Shown here one piece after another: positions 27,231 to 36,383 of a stretch of DNA of 64,000 bases; position 1 is the first letter of the stretch, and every line of letters starts with the position of its first letter. A model generated the notes under the pieces. That model was not told where the DNA came from and ran no database searches. It saw only the letters and a program-made list of their open reading frames with translations. Origin of the DNA: Paraburkholderia haematera (lineage in GTDB: Bacteria; Pseudomonadota; Gammaproteobacteria; Burkholderiales; Burkholderiaceae); contig NZ_CAJNBK010000002.1 of the NCBI RefSeq assembly GCF_905220975.1, positions 186,001-250,000 of the forward strand, given 5' to 3'. The translations under genes and the position numbers were made by a program.

Positions 27231-29342
27231 CTAGCTCCCCAGTGCCGGATCGCTCATGCTGCTCTTGCCGGTTTCCACGTGTCCGGCAAAGCGTCGCACG
27301 AACGACGGATCTGTGTCGACGGTAATCGCCAGGTCGTACCAGCCGTAGGCGTTGCGCAGATCGAGGTACAACTGTTCGGTGTCACCGCCGCGCACCGAGT
27401 GCTTGACCACGTTGCTCGCGTCATAGGCATTGACGATGGTGAACTCGCAGCGCGCGCTGCCCACATTTTCCAGCCGCAATTGCAGATTGCCGTTCGCGAC
27501 ATCGTAGCCTTCGGCGACTTCCGGCCGCGCGATTTCGGCGCCGTGCCACCAGCTTCTCGCAACCGGCCTGCCCGCGAAGCGGCGCAGAAAACCGTTCGGA
27601 CCATAGACCGTGTAATCGTACGTGCCGTCGATATTCAACGGCAACTGATCCTGCAGCCGCTTGCCGGCTTCGACGGTATAGGTCAGCGGTGCAGCGAGAC
27701 CATTCGCTGCATAGACGAGAAACACAGCGCCTGTTTTGCCCGAATTGACGAAACGCATGGTCAGCTTGTTCGCGGAGCCTTCGCCATGCACGCGCACGAA
27801 CAGTTCGTACGGCAGCGCGCGAGCCGGGCGCACGCCAGGTTCCTGCTTCGGTACGGCTTGCAGGAGCGGCGGCAGCGGGACATAGTCAGGATGACGGTTC
27901 TGATCGGGCGGCACATAACCGCTCGTGCTCGGCAGCGTCGGGAACGCATCGTTCGGCGTGCTGAAGTTGAACGCCGACATCAGATCGCCGCACACCGCGC
28001 GGCGCCACGGCGTGATATTCGATTCGCCGAGATTGTGCTGCTGGCCGAAGCGTTTTTCGATAAAGCGGATCACCGACGTATGGTCGAACAGTTCCGAGCA
28101 CACGTAGCCGCCTTTCGACCACGGCGACACCACCAGCATCGGCACCCGTGGTCCGAGTCCATACGGACCCGCCGGCGTTTTGCCATTGCCAGGATAGTTT
28201 TCATTGCTGGTGTCGACGGTCGACAAACCATTCGCGCTCGAGGCGGGGGCGAACGGGGGCGCCATGTGATCGAAGAAACCGTCGTTCTCGTCGTAGTTGA
28301 TCAACAGCACGGTCTTGCTCCACACCTCGGGATTCGACGTGAGAATCTGCAGGACCTGATCGATGTACCACGCACCGTAGTTGGACGGCCAGTTCGGGTG
28401 CTCGGAATACGCTTCCGGCGCGACGATCCACGAGACTTGCGGCAGGGCGTTGTTTTGCACGTCGCGCTTGAGGATGTCGAAGTAGCCGTCGCCATTGGCC
28501 GCGTTCGTGCCGGTGCGGGCGTTGTCGTACAGCGGGTTGCCCGGTTGCGCGTTGCGGTACTGGTTGAAGTAGAGCAGCGAGTTGTCGCCGTAGTTGCCGA
28601 TGTACGGGTTCTGCGTCCAGCCCCACGAGCCGCTAGCGTTGAGTCCCGTGCCGATGTCCTGATAGATCTTCCAGGTGATGCCGGCGTTCTGCAGGACTTC
28701 CGGATAGGTGGACCAGCCGTAGCCGAGCTCCGAGTTGTCGATCACCGGGCCGCCGCCGTTGCCGTCGTTGCCGACCCAGCCGCTCCACATGTAGTAGCGG
28801 TTCGGATCGGTCGGTCCCATCAGCGAGCAGTGGTACGCGTCGCAGATCGTGAAGGCGTCGGCGAGTTGATAGTGGAAGGGAATGTCGTCGCGCGTGAGGT
28901 AGGCCATCGTCGTGGTGCCTTTGGCGGGCACCCATTGATCGTAGCGGCCCCCGTTCCATGCTGCGTGCGTGCTGGTCCAGTCGTGCGCGAGGTCCTGCAG
29001 AAATTGCAGACCGAGGTTCGGCGCGGTGGGCCTGAACGGCAGCACATAGCCGACATCCGCCACGAGCGGCTGATACCACACCGGCTTGCCGTTGGGCAGG
29101 TTGATCGCGCGCGTGTCGCCGAAACCGCGTACGCCCTTGAGCGTGCCGAAGTAGTGGTCGAACGAGCGGTTTTCCTGCATCAGCACGACGATATGCTCGA
29201 CGTCGCGGATCGTGCCGGTCTTGTTGTTGGCGGGAATGGCGAGCGCGTTGCGAATGCCCAGCGGCAGCATGCTCAACGCGGTCGCGGAACCGGCGGCGTG
29301 CGCGGCGGAGCGCAGAAAATCACGGCGATTTTTTGAAGTCAT
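27231..29342 (-). CDS. Phosphocholine-type phospholipase C, Tat-exported
   Basis: 703 residues. A twin-arginine signal begins NRRDFLRSAAHAAG (R6, R7), followed by a hydrophobic region and a probable cleavage after NALA. The phosphoesterase domain shows VVLMQENRSFDHYFGTLKG (metal/active-site asparagine region), then INYDENDGFFDHMAPPFAP. The C-terminal third (about 500-690) contains the two DUF756-like repeats of bacterial phospholipases C. Length and layout match PlcN/PlcH-type enzymes, which release phosphorylated head groups from phospholipids outside the cytoplasm. A small lipoprotein gene precedes it on the same strand. Confidence 0.93.
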   Translation of the reverse strand: MTSKNRRDFLRSAAHAAGSATALSMLPLGIRNALAIPANNKTGTIRDVEHIVVLMQENRSFDHYFGTLKGVRGFGDTRAINLPNGKPVWYQPLVADVGYVLPFRPTAPNLGLQFLQDLAHDWTSTHAAWNGGRYDQWVPAKGTTTMAYLTRDDIPFHYQLADAFTICDAYHCSLMGPTDPNRYYMWSGWVGNDGNGGGPVIDNSELGYGWSTYPEVLQNAGITWKIYQDIGTGLNASGSWGWTQNPYIGNYGDNSLLYFNQYRNAQPGNPLYDNARTGTNAANGDGYFDILKRDVQNNALPQVSWIVAPEAYSEHPNWPSNYGAWYIDQVLQILTSNPEVWSKTVLLINYDENDGFFDHMAPPFAPASSANGLSTVDTSNENYPGNGKTPAGPYGLGPRVPMLVVSPWSKGGYVCSELFDHTSVIRFIEKRFGQQHNLGESNITPWRRAVCGDLMSAFNFSTPNDAFPTLPSTSGYVPPDQNRHPDYVPLPPLLQAVPKQEPGVRPARALPYELFVRVHGEGSANKLTMRFVNSGKTGAVFLVYAANGLAAPLTYTVEAGKRLQDQLPLNIDGTYDYTVYGPNGFLRRFAGRPVARSWWHGAEIARPEVAEGYDVANGNLQLRLENVGSARCEFTIVNAYDASNVVKHSVRGGDTEQLYLDLRNAYGWYDLAITVDTDPSFVRRFAGHVETGKSSMSDPALGS

Positions 29343-29423
29343 GGTTTTGGCTTTCGATCTTCATAAGAGGAACGAACCATGCGGCGCGCAAGCGTGAGCC
29401 GCGCGTCGCGTGGGGCGCGAAAT

Positions 29424-29750
29424 TCAATCTACGGTGTGAATGACAGGTGTGGCGAGCGGCGTCGACGTGGCGGCGGACAATGCCGGGTCGGCGCTTGATG
29501 CGGGTCGTGCAGGGGTTTGAATCGTAACTGCGGCAGGCGCGGGTGCAACGGAGGACGGATTCGCTGAGAGAACCACGGCGGTGCTGCTGTCGCCGGTGGA
29601 ACTTGCGGTAGAACTATCCGCGCGCGTGTCGGAGGTTTTGTCGTCGTCGTTGCCGCAAGCGCCGAGCAGCATGCAGAGCGATACGGCGGCCAGTGCGCCC
29701 GCCAAACGTTTGCGATAGAAGGCAATGGACGGCTTCGACACAACGGACAT
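29424..29750 (-). CDS. Small Ser/Thr/Ala-rich lipoprotein, unknown function
   Basis: 108 residues from the ATG at 29750, with GGAGAC eight bases upstream. The signal peptide ends in the lipobox MLLGAC. After the cysteine the chain is acidic (GNDDDKTSD) and then low-complexity Ser/Thr/Ala/Pro, as in surface spacer regions. It lies 81 bases upstream of the phospholipase C gene on the same strand and may be cotranscribed. No domain recognised. Confidence 0.65.
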   Translation of the reverse strand: MSVVSKPSIAFYRKRLAGALAAVSLCMLLGACGNDDDKTSDTRADSSTASSTGDSSTAVVLSANPSSVAPAPAAVTIQTPARPASSADPALSAATSTPLATPVIHTVD

Positions 29751-29887
29751 GGCAATGTCTCCGGCACGGGGAAGATGCACCAGGGCATCCGTGTGCCCAG
29801 GTCAGCGATGCGCAAGAATAGTCGCTGACCTGTGTAACTTTTGTGAAGATGTGGAAATTTGGGTATTTGTTGAGAATTGAGCCGCCG

Positions 29888-30349
29888 TCAATCCTGGATC
29901 GCGACGATGGCTTCGATCTCGACGGTAATATTGCCCGGCAGCGAGCCCACGCCGACCGCGGAGCGCGAATGGCGACCGGCATCGCCGAATACATCGACGA
30001 ACAGGTCCGAGCAGCCGTTGATCACGCGCGGATGCTCGGTGAAATCCGGCGCCGCGTTGACCATGCCCAGCAGCTTGACGACGCGCTTCACGCGCCGCAA
30101 ATCGCCCAGCTCGTTATGCAGCACGGCCAGCAGATTCAGGCCCACCATTTGTGCGTGCCGGTAGGCTTCGTCCGCGCTGACGGTAGCGCCGACCTTGCCG
30201 GTCATCAGCGAGCCGGTTTCGTCGAGCGGACCCTGGCCGGACAGAAACAGCAGATTCCCCTCGCGTGTGCAGTGCATGAAATTGCCGATCGGCGTCGGCA
30301 CTTGCGGGAGCTTGAGGCCGCGCGTGTGCAGCCGGTCGTAGCAGTTCAT
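29888..30349 (-). CDS. RidA/YjgF/UK114-family protein
   Basis: 153 residues, longer than classical RidA (about 128). The conserved core has LFLSGQGPLDETG and the C-terminal HSRSAVGVGSLPGNITVEIEAIV. R129 matches the arginine that binds the substrate carboxylate in active enamine/imine deaminases. RidA proteins hydrolyse reactive enamines released by PLP enzymes. A SelA-like PLP enzyme with lyase potential is encoded about 1.1 kb away across the IclR gene. No good ribosome binding site was seen before the ATG at 30349, so the start is uncertain. Confidence 0.88.
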   Translation of the reverse strand: MNCYDRLHTRGLKLPQVPTPIGNFMHCTREGNLLFLSGQGPLDETGSLMTGKVGATVSADEAYRHAQMVGLNLLAVLHNELGDLRRVKRVVKLLGMVNAAPDFTEHPRVINGCSDLFVDVFGDAGRHSRSAVGVGSLPGNITVEIEAIVAIQD

Positions 30350-30476
30350 CGATGGGGAAGTGATGGTGAGCGTTCTTTAAGGAGTCAGCGTTGCACGCCG
30401 GGGTGGGGCTTCAGGCTTCGTGCTTCGGACCTTGGGCACTGGGCACTGGGCTTTGAGCTTGGGGCTTGAAGCGGCT

Positions 30477-31361
30477 TTACGCCGCCGGCTCCTGTTCGCG
30501 ATGCCGCCAGCCGAGACGTGCTTCGATGCGGGCGGCGACCGCCTGCACGGCTTGCGCGAAACGTTCAGTGCCGAGCACGGCTTTCGCCTCGGGCATCACG
30601 ATCGAAATCGTGAAGACGCACGTGCCGGTGTTGTCGAGCACGGGCGCCGCGAGACACGCCACCGACGCATCCGATTCGCCGATCTGAATCGACAGCCGCG
30701 CTTCCAATGCTTCGCGGGCGATTTGCGCGAGGACTTGCGGGCGGGTTTCCGCGCGACCGGTCGGCGAGCTTTGCGCGTGCTGCGCGAAGAATGCGACCCG
30801 TTCGGCATCCGGCAAGTGTCCGACGAGCAAACGGCCGGACGCGGTCCAGTTGAGCGGCACCCGGCTGCCTACTCGCGACGTCACACGGAAATGCCCGGGG
30901 CCTTCAGCCATTTGCTGCACGACCATCATGCCGTCTTCGAGTCCGCAAACCTGCACGGTCTCTTCGACTTCTGCCGAGAGCCGCTGCATTTCCTCATGAG
31001 CGACCGCGAGGTAGTCGAGCGAGCTCGCATACGTCAAACCGTAACCATACAGACGCGAGCCGAGCCAGATCGTGCCGTCGACACGCCGCGCGAGCAGGTT
31101 CTTCTCGACCAGATCGTTGATGATCGAATAGACGGTGGAAAGCGGCGCGCCGACCATGCGCGCGACTTCATACGCGGTGGCGGGGCGGTTCGCTTGCTGG
31201 AGCGCGTCGAGAATCTGCACAGCGCGATCGAGCGCGCTGGTGCGCGTGCGCGGCGCGGCGCCTTCCTCCCGGCTTCCTGCCGGGGTTTCGGTGCCGGCGG
31301 GTGCCGCGGCGGATGCTGTTTCAGACGCTTCGGACGTGGAAGGTCGGGGCGTGCGAGCCAT
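30477..31361 (-). CDS. IclR family transcriptional regulator
   Basis: 294 residues with an Ala/Ser/Pro-rich tail (about 1-38), a winged helix-turn-helix (about 42-105; ALDRAVQILDALQQANRPATAYEVARMVGAPLSTVYSIINDL) and the IclR effector domain (about 120-275). AGAGGAGCACG precedes the ATG. It diverges from the SelA-like/porin/permease genes and most likely controls them. Effector unknown. Confidence 0.93.
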   Translation of the reverse strand: MARTPRPSTSEASETASAAAPAGTETPAGSREEGAAPRTRTSALDRAVQILDALQQANRPATAYEVARMVGAPLSTVYSIINDLVEKNLLARRVDGTIWLGSRLYGYGLTYASSLDYLAVAHEEMQRLSAEVEETVQVCGLEDGMMVVQQMAEGPGHFRVTSRVGSRVPLNWTASGRLLVGHLPDAERVAFFAQHAQSSPTGRAETRPQVLAQIAREALEARLSIQIGESDASVACLAAPVLDNTGTCVFTISIVMPEAKAVLGTERFAQAVQAVAARIEARLGWRHREQEPAA

Positions 31362-31395
31362 CGTGCTCCTCTGACGCGAGATGTTTTTTGTCCAG

Positions 31396-31423
31396 TTGAC
31401 GCTGGGTGATTGTATGCTAGACT
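31396..31423 (+). promoter_or_regulatory. Probable promoter of the SelA-like gene
   Basis: TTGACG (31396-31401) and TAGACT (31418-31423) are separated by 16 bases, 57 bases before the SelA-like start. The AT-rich stretch just downstream (31429-31462), with imperfect symmetry AATTA...TAATT, is a candidate IclR site. This is pattern evidence only. Confidence 0.45.
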
Positions 31424-31480
31424 GATCCGCAATTACAACATATATTCCATAATTAAGAAATACCGGGTTGGAGGCGCTTC

Positions 31481-32683
31481 ATGGACATTCGCTCTCGCTT
31501 TGGCTTACGCCCTGTCATCAACGCAACGGGCACGATGACGGGCCTCGGCGCGTCCATTGTTAGCGCGCCGGTGATCGACGCGGTGGCACAGGTGCTGCCG
31601 CAATTCGTCGAGATCGACGATCTGCAACGCCGTGCCTCGGCGGCGATTGCAAACGCGTGCGGCAGCGAAGCGGGGTATATCACCGCGTCGTGCTCGGCCG
31701 CGATCACGCTTACCATCGCCGCCGCCATGACGGGCGACGACCACGGCCTGATCGAACGGCTGCCCGACACCACCGCCATAGAGCGCCGCGAAGTCGTGAT
31801 TCAAACCGGCCACCTGGTCAATTATGGCGCACCGGTGGACCAGGCGATCCGTCTCGCCGGCGCGCGTGTCGTGCCGGTGGGCGCGGCGACCGAAGCGCAC
31901 GGCTACCAGTTGAATACCGCCATCACCGAACGCACCGCTGCGGCGCTTTACGTGGTTTCGCATCATACGGTGCAATTCGGCATGATCCCGCTCGAAGAAT
32001 TCATTGCGCTCGCGCATGCGAAGGGCGTGCCTGTGATTGTCGACGCGGCATCCGAGTATGACCTCAAACGCTATATCGCAGCGGGCGCCGATTTCGCGCT
32101 CTACTCGGCGCACAAATTTCTCGGTGGGCTGACCGCCGGCATTGTCGCGGGTAAGAAAGCGCTGGTCCGTGCCGCGTATTTCCAGAATGGCGGCATTGGT
32201 CGCGGCATGAAAGTCGGCAAGGAAGGCGTGATGGGCGCGATCGCCGCGCTCGAACAATGGCAGCAACGCGACCATGTCGCGGTTCGCGCCCGCGAACGCG
32301 GTCACCTCACGCTTTGGCGCGAAACCTTGAATCGCTTCGACGGCGTTTGGGCCGAGATCGACGCCGATCCGACCGGCAATCCGCTCGACCGTCTGAAACT
32401 GCATATCGATCCCAGGCAGGCTCGTATCACGGCGTGGGATCTCGCCGATGCGCTTGCGCGGCCACCCGAAGGCGAGGCGCCCGTGATCGTGCGCGATCAT
32501 GAAGCGGAACTGCATTTCTTTTTCCTCGACCCCTGCAATCTGCATCCGGGTGAAGAGCAGATCGTACTGGCGCGCCTCACTGCCGAACTCGAGCGCGCGC
32601 AGCAGTCGCCCGAACCCGTCGTCACACCGTTCTACCAGCGCGACGCGCGCCGCATTGCTGCGCGCCGGAACTGGCCTGACTGA
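31481..32683 (+). CDS. SelA-like PLP-dependent enzyme, possible sugar-acid ammonia-lyase
   Basis: 400 residues, fold-type I PLP enzyme. The cofactor lysine is K212 in LYSAHKFLGG, and D188 (VPVIVDAAS) would contact the pyridine nitrogen. The overall pattern, starting FGLRPVINATGTMTGLGAS, resembles the SelA/DgaE group. That group includes selenocysteine synthase and D-glucosaminate-6-phosphate ammonia-lyase. SelA itself is unlikely because the length (400, not about 460) and the porin/GntP/IclR context are wrong. I infer an elimination of ammonia from an amino acid or amino-sugar acid. The substrate cannot be named. Confidence 0.82.
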   Translation: MDIRSRFGLRPVINATGTMTGLGASIVSAPVIDAVAQVLPQFVEIDDLQRRASAAIANACGSEAGYITASCSAAITLTIAAAMTGDDHGLIERLPDTTAIERREVVIQTGHLVNYGAPVDQAIRLAGARVVPVGAATEAHGYQLNTAITERTAAALYVVSHHTVQFGMIPLEEFIALAHAKGVPVIVDAASEYDLKRYIAAGADFALYSAHKFLGGLTAGIVAGKKALVRAAYFQNGGIGRGMKVGKEGVMGAIAALEQWQQRDHVAVRARERGHLTLWRETLNRFDGVWAEIDADPTGNPLDRLKLHIDPRQARITAWDLADALARPPEGEAPVIVRDHEAELHFFFLDPCNLHPGEEQIVLARLTAELERAQQSPEPVVTPFYQRDARRIAARRNWPD

Positions 32684-32731
32684 TTTTCGCCCGCTTCATA
32701 TCGCTTCATCGATAACCGTTGTTTGACCGTA

Positions 32732-32786
32732 GCACCGGACTCCATTCTGGTGCCGCTTTGACTTGCCTGTTTAGCACTACTTATAT
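32732..32786 (+). promoter_or_regulatory. Hairpin followed by a sigma-70-like promoter for the porin gene
   Basis: A small hairpin (GCACC 32732, GGTGC 32749) is followed by TTGACT (32758-32763), a 17-base spacer and TTATAT (32781-32786). The porin start is 56 bases downstream. This suggests partial termination after the SelA-like gene and separate, stronger expression of the porin. Confidence 0.5.
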
Positions 32787-32841
32787 CGCCGGAACATCAC
32801 CGTGTAACCGGCGTTCGTCTCTCTCCCGACTTGAGGAAACC

Positions 32842-33960
32842 ATGATGCACAAGCAGATTCTTCGTACGGCCATCGCGCTCGCTGCCGCCGGACTCGCCGC
32901 GCAGGCCGCTTACGCGCAAAGCAGCGTGACGTTGTACGGTATCGTCGATGCCGGCTTTACCTTCACCAATAACCAGAAGGGCGAAAAGGCGTATCAGGCA
33001 ACCCAGGGCAATGTGCAGGGTTCGCGCTGGGGCCTGATCGGCAGCGAAGATCTGGGCGGCGGCAACAAGGTCATGTTCAAGCTCGAAAACGGCTTCAGCG
33101 CCGAAACGGGTGCGTTGGGGCAGGGTGGCCGCCTGTTCGGCCGCAGCGCATGGGTTGCGCTCTCCAACAGCAAGGCGGGCACGATCACGCTCGGCCGCCA
33201 GTACAACAGCGTGCAGGATTATCTGTCGAACATGCAGATCAATGGCGTCGGCGCGATGAGCCAGTACGGCAACGCGATCTACGACAACGACGATATCAAC
33301 AATACTTACCGCACCAACAACGCGGTCAAATACACCACGCCGACGTACGCCGGGTTTACCGCGAACGCGATGTACGCGTTCTCGAACACCGCGGGCGAGT
33401 TTGCCAACAACCGCGCATGGAGCGTCGGCGCCGACTACGTGAACGGCCCGTTGCACCTGGACGCGGCCTACTCGCTGGTCAATCAGCCGGCTACCAGCAC
33501 CACGGGCGCCGCACCGTCCGACAATTACTACAGCACCAGCTCGTCGATCATCAGCGGCGTGAAGCGCAACCAGGTGTGGGGCGCGGGCGGCTCGTACGTG
33601 TTCGGCCCGGCAACCGTCCTGCTTCTGTACACGAACTCGCAATTCCAGTTGCTCAGCGGTGGCAGCCTGCGTTTCGCCAACTATGAAGCCAGCGTGAAGT
33701 ATCAGCTCACGCCCGCTGCGCTGCTTGCGCTTGGCTACATCTACACGACGCAGAACACCAGCGGCACCACCGCCACCAATGCGCACTACAACCAGTTGAG
33801 CGTGGGCGGCGAGTACTTCCTGTCGAAAACCACCGACCTCTACCTGAACGGGATCTACCAACATGCATCCGGTTCGCACGCATGGGTCGAAGGTATTTCG
33901 AATCCGTCGAGCAACAGCGGCCAGTTCGTGACCGTCGCCGGTATCCGCCACAAGTTCTAA
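32842..33960 (+). CDS. Gram-negative general porin (OmpC/Omp32 type)
   Basis: 372 residues. The signal peptide ends AAQAAYAQ, and the mature part begins SSVTLYGIVDAGFTF, the standard start of betaproteobacterial trimeric porins. The chain alternates short beta-strands, has GRSAWVALSNSKAGTITLGRQYN in the barrel, and ends with a terminal phenylalanine (VAGIRHKF) as required for BamA recognition. TTGAGGAAACC precedes the ATG. Its place between a PLP enzyme and a GntP permease suggests outer-membrane entry of the same substrate. Confidence 0.94.
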   Translation: MMHKQILRTAIALAAAGLAAQAAYAQSSVTLYGIVDAGFTFTNNQKGEKAYQATQGNVQGSRWGLIGSEDLGGGNKVMFKLENGFSAETGALGQGGRLFGRSAWVALSNSKAGTITLGRQYNSVQDYLSNMQINGVGAMSQYGNAIYDNDDINNTYRTNNAVKYTTPTYAGFTANAMYAFSNTAGEFANNRAWSVGADYVNGPLHLDAAYSLVNQPATSTTGAAPSDNYYSTSSSIISGVKRNQVWGAGGSYVFGPATVLLLYTNSQFQLLSGGSLRFANYEASVKYQLTPAALLALGYIYTTQNTSGTTATNAHYNQLSVGGEYFLSKTTDLYLNGIYQHASGSHAWVEGISNPSSNSGQFVTVAGIRHKF

Positions 33961-34040
33961 GTACGCCGCCCGCGTCGCTGCTCATACAACATTCCGCTTA
34001 ACGGAAACTGCGGCGCGGATCTTTCTCTTCAGGAGCACCT

Positions 34041-35411
34041 ATGGCGACCGTTCAAGGAAGTCTGTTACTCGTCTATGCATTGATTGCCATCATCGCGCTG
34101 GTCGTGCTGATCGCGCGGTTCAAGACGAATCCGTTCATCACGTTGATGATGGTGTCGGTAGCGTTGGCGCTTGCCGTCGGCATGCCGGCGACGTCGATTC
34201 TCAAGTCGTTCGAAACCGGTGTGGGTGGCACGCTCGGCCACATTGCCATCGTGGTGGGGCTCGGTACGATGCTCGGCAAGATGATGGCCGAATCGGGCGG
34301 CGCAGAACGTATCGCACGCACGCTGATCAGCCTGTTCGGGCCGAAGAACGTGCATTGGGCGATGATGTGCATCGCGTTCCTCGTTGGTTTGCCGGTATTT
34401 TTTGAAGTCGGTTTCGTGCTGCTGATTCCGATCGCCTTCAATGTTGCCCAGCGGACCGGGACGTCGATGATTCGCGTCGGCATTCCGATGGTGGCGGGTT
34501 TGTCGGTCGTGCACGGTCTGATTCCACCGCACCCGGCGGCGTTGCTCGCGGTCACCGCGTACAACGCGGATATCGGCCACACGATTTTCTACGCGCTGAT
34601 TGTCGGCATTCCGACGGCGGCCGTTGCGGGTCCGCTGTTCTCGAAACTGATCGCGCGCTTTGTCGTGCTCGACGGCGTCAATCCGATGGCACAGCAGTTC
34701 ATCGAACAGGACGCGCAGCGCGCGCACAAGGAACTGCCGGGCTTCGGCATCACGTTGCTGACGGTGCTGCTGCCGGTGCTGTTGATGCTGGTCGGCAGTT
34801 GGGCCGATGCGATCGTGCCGGCCAAATCGTCGCTGAACAATGCACTGCGTCTGATCGGGCACCCGGACATGGCATTGCTGCTGGCTGTGTTGTTGAGCTT
34901 CTACACGTTCGGCAAATCGCGCGGCTTTAACCGCGAGCAGATCCTCAAGTTCACCAACGAGTGTCTTGCACCGACGGCGAGTATCACGCTGGTGGTGGGT
35001 GCGGGCGCGGGCTTCGGGCGCATTCTGATCGATAGCGGCGCGTCGAAGGCGATCGTGGATGTCGCGACCGGCGCGCACGTGCCTCTGCTGATTCTCGCGT
35101 GGCTGGTGGCAGCGTTGATTCGCGTGGCGACCGGTTCGGCGACGGTAGCGATGGCGACGGCGGCCGGCATCATCGCGCCGATCGCCGCAGCGGCGGTGGG
35201 CACGGTAGGCGGGGTGAGGCCCGAGTTGCTGGTGCTGGCCACCGGCGCGGGGTCGCTCATTCTGTCGCACGTGAACGACGGCGGCTTCTGGCTGGTGAAG
35301 GAGTACTTCGGCATGACGGTGCCGCAAACCTTCAAGACGTGGACCGTTTGCGAAACGATTATTTCGGTGACGGCACTGGTGTTGACGTTGGGGCTCTCAA
35401 CCGTGATTTGA
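34041..35411 (+). CDS. GntP-family gluconate-type permease
   Basis: 456 residues with about 12-14 transmembrane segments. GntP-family motifs include GLPVFFEVGFVLLIPIAF, GLSVVHGLIPPHPAAL and HVNDGGFWLVKEYFGM near the C-terminus. The family imports gluconate and related hydroxy acids with protons. In this island it probably takes up the substrate of the SelA-like enzyme, consistent with an amino-sugar acid or hydroxy amino acid. GAGGAGCACCT-like ribosome binding site (TTCAGGAGCACCT) before the ATG. Confidence 0.93.
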   Translation: MATVQGSLLLVYALIAIIALVVLIARFKTNPFITLMMVSVALALAVGMPATSILKSFETGVGGTLGHIAIVVGLGTMLGKMMAESGGAERIARTLISLFGPKNVHWAMMCIAFLVGLPVFFEVGFVLLIPIAFNVAQRTGTSMIRVGIPMVAGLSVVHGLIPPHPAALLAVTAYNADIGHTIFYALIVGIPTAAVAGPLFSKLIARFVVLDGVNPMAQQFIEQDAQRAHKELPGFGITLLTVLLPVLLMLVGSWADAIVPAKSSLNNALRLIGHPDMALLLAVLLSFYTFGKSRGFNREQILKFTNECLAPTASITLVVGAGAGFGRILIDSGASKAIVDVATGAHVPLLILAWLVAALIRVATGSATVAMATAAGIIAPIAAAAVGTVGGVRPELLVLATGAGSLILSHVNDGGFWLVKEYFGMTVPQTFKTWTVCETIISVTALVLTLGLSTVI

Positions 35412-35429
35412 GCGGGGAGGGTTCGTCGT

Positions 35430-35458
35430 GGCGCGTCTTGAGGACGCGCCGCGATTTT
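35430..35458 (+). terminator. Rho-independent terminator after GntP permease
   Basis: GGCGCGTC (35430-35437) and GACGCGCC (35443-35450) form an 8-bp stem with a 5-base loop, followed by GCGATTTT. It closes the SelA-like/porin/permease unit. Confidence 0.7.
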
Positions 35459-35544
35459 GCATTGCGCGGCAATCGCCGCGATCTTTCAGCTACAGAGGTC
35501 GCGAAAACCTGCGCGCAGACGGGCAAGGTTTGTCTTGATGAGGA

Positions 35545-36375
35545 TCAACGCGGCCGTGAGATAAATGCCGCGATCGCCTCATTCAACGCGTCCGGCGCAT
35601 CGCGATGCGGCGAGTGTCCACACGCATCGAGCTTCACCAACCGCGCGTGCGGCACGCGTTCGGCGATCGTATCGATCTGCGCCATCGTGCCGTAGTTATC
35701 GTCGTGGCCTTGCACCGCGAGCAACGGTTGCCTGATGGCGGCCAGTTCGTCGACGATGCGCCATTCCCTGAATGCCGGATTCAGCCAGATATCGTTCCAG
35801 CCATAGAACGCGGAATCGACGTCGGCATGATAGCGACCGAGCTTACTGCGCAGATCCGTGGTTTCGTAGAGTGCTTTGGTCTGCGCGATGCTATCCACCG
35901 AGATATCTTCGACGAATACATGCGGTGCGATGGCGACCGCACCCGCCAATTCGTCCGGATACAGCGCCGCGTAGAGAAGCGTGATCGAGCCGCCGTCGCT
36001 ATGGCCGATCAACCACATACGCTTGCGCTCCTGCGTGCCGATACCGAGCGCGTCGAGCAGAGCGGGCAGGATATCGCGCGCCTGTCCGGTCATGAAATCG
36101 ACCGGCCATTTCACATCGTGCTCACGCGGTGTGGAAAGTCCATAACCGGGTCGGGAATAGGCGAGACCACGCATGCCCAGACGCTCGCACAATGCCTGCG
36201 GCCAGTCGCGCCACATTGCAATCGATCCGAGCCCTTCGTGCAGGAACACGGCGACCGGCGCATTGCCCGCCGCTTCGTTCACCCAACGATATTCGATGCG
36301 CAACGGCCCATGCGATGCCGTGGCGGGCAGTTCCGCGAAGTCGCTAACGTTGGCCGTTGTTACGGGGTTCTGCAT
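35545..36375 (-). CDS. Alpha/beta hydrolase of the box benzoate cluster
   Basis: 276 residues. The nucleophile elbow is GHSDGGS, with HEGLGSIAMW as oxyanion region, a GHDDNYG acid-loop segment and the catalytic His in DACGHSPHRD. There is no signal peptide, so it acts in the cytoplasm. It lies 8 bases after the benzoate-CoA ligase gene on the same strand. The sequence does not reveal the substrate. A thioesterase that relieves trapped CoA intermediates is one possibility. Confidence 0.87.
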   Translation of the reverse strand: MQNPVTTANVSDFAELPATASHGPLRIEYRWVNEAAGNAPVAVFLHEGLGSIAMWRDWPQALCERLGMRGLAYSRPGYGLSTPREHDVKWPVDFMTGQARDILPALLDALGIGTQERKRMWLIGHSDGGSITLLYAALYPDELAGAVAIAPHVFVEDISVDSIAQTKALYETTDLRSKLGRYHADVDSAFYGWNDIWLNPAFREWRIVDELAAIRQPLLAVQGHDDNYGTMAQIDTIAERVPHARLVKLDACGHSPHRDAPDALNEAIAAFISRPR

Positions 36376-36383
36376 GGATCACC

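Noticed and set aside
27279..29336. 685-codon open frame antisense to the phospholipase C gene
   Set aside because: Shadow of a well-supported gene; low-complexity Arg/Val/Ala composition and no recognisable motif.
30410..30476. Repeated GGGCACTGGGC / GGGCTT words between the RidA-like and IclR genes
   Set aside because: Short, imperfect low-complexity sequence without regular period; no function can be supported.
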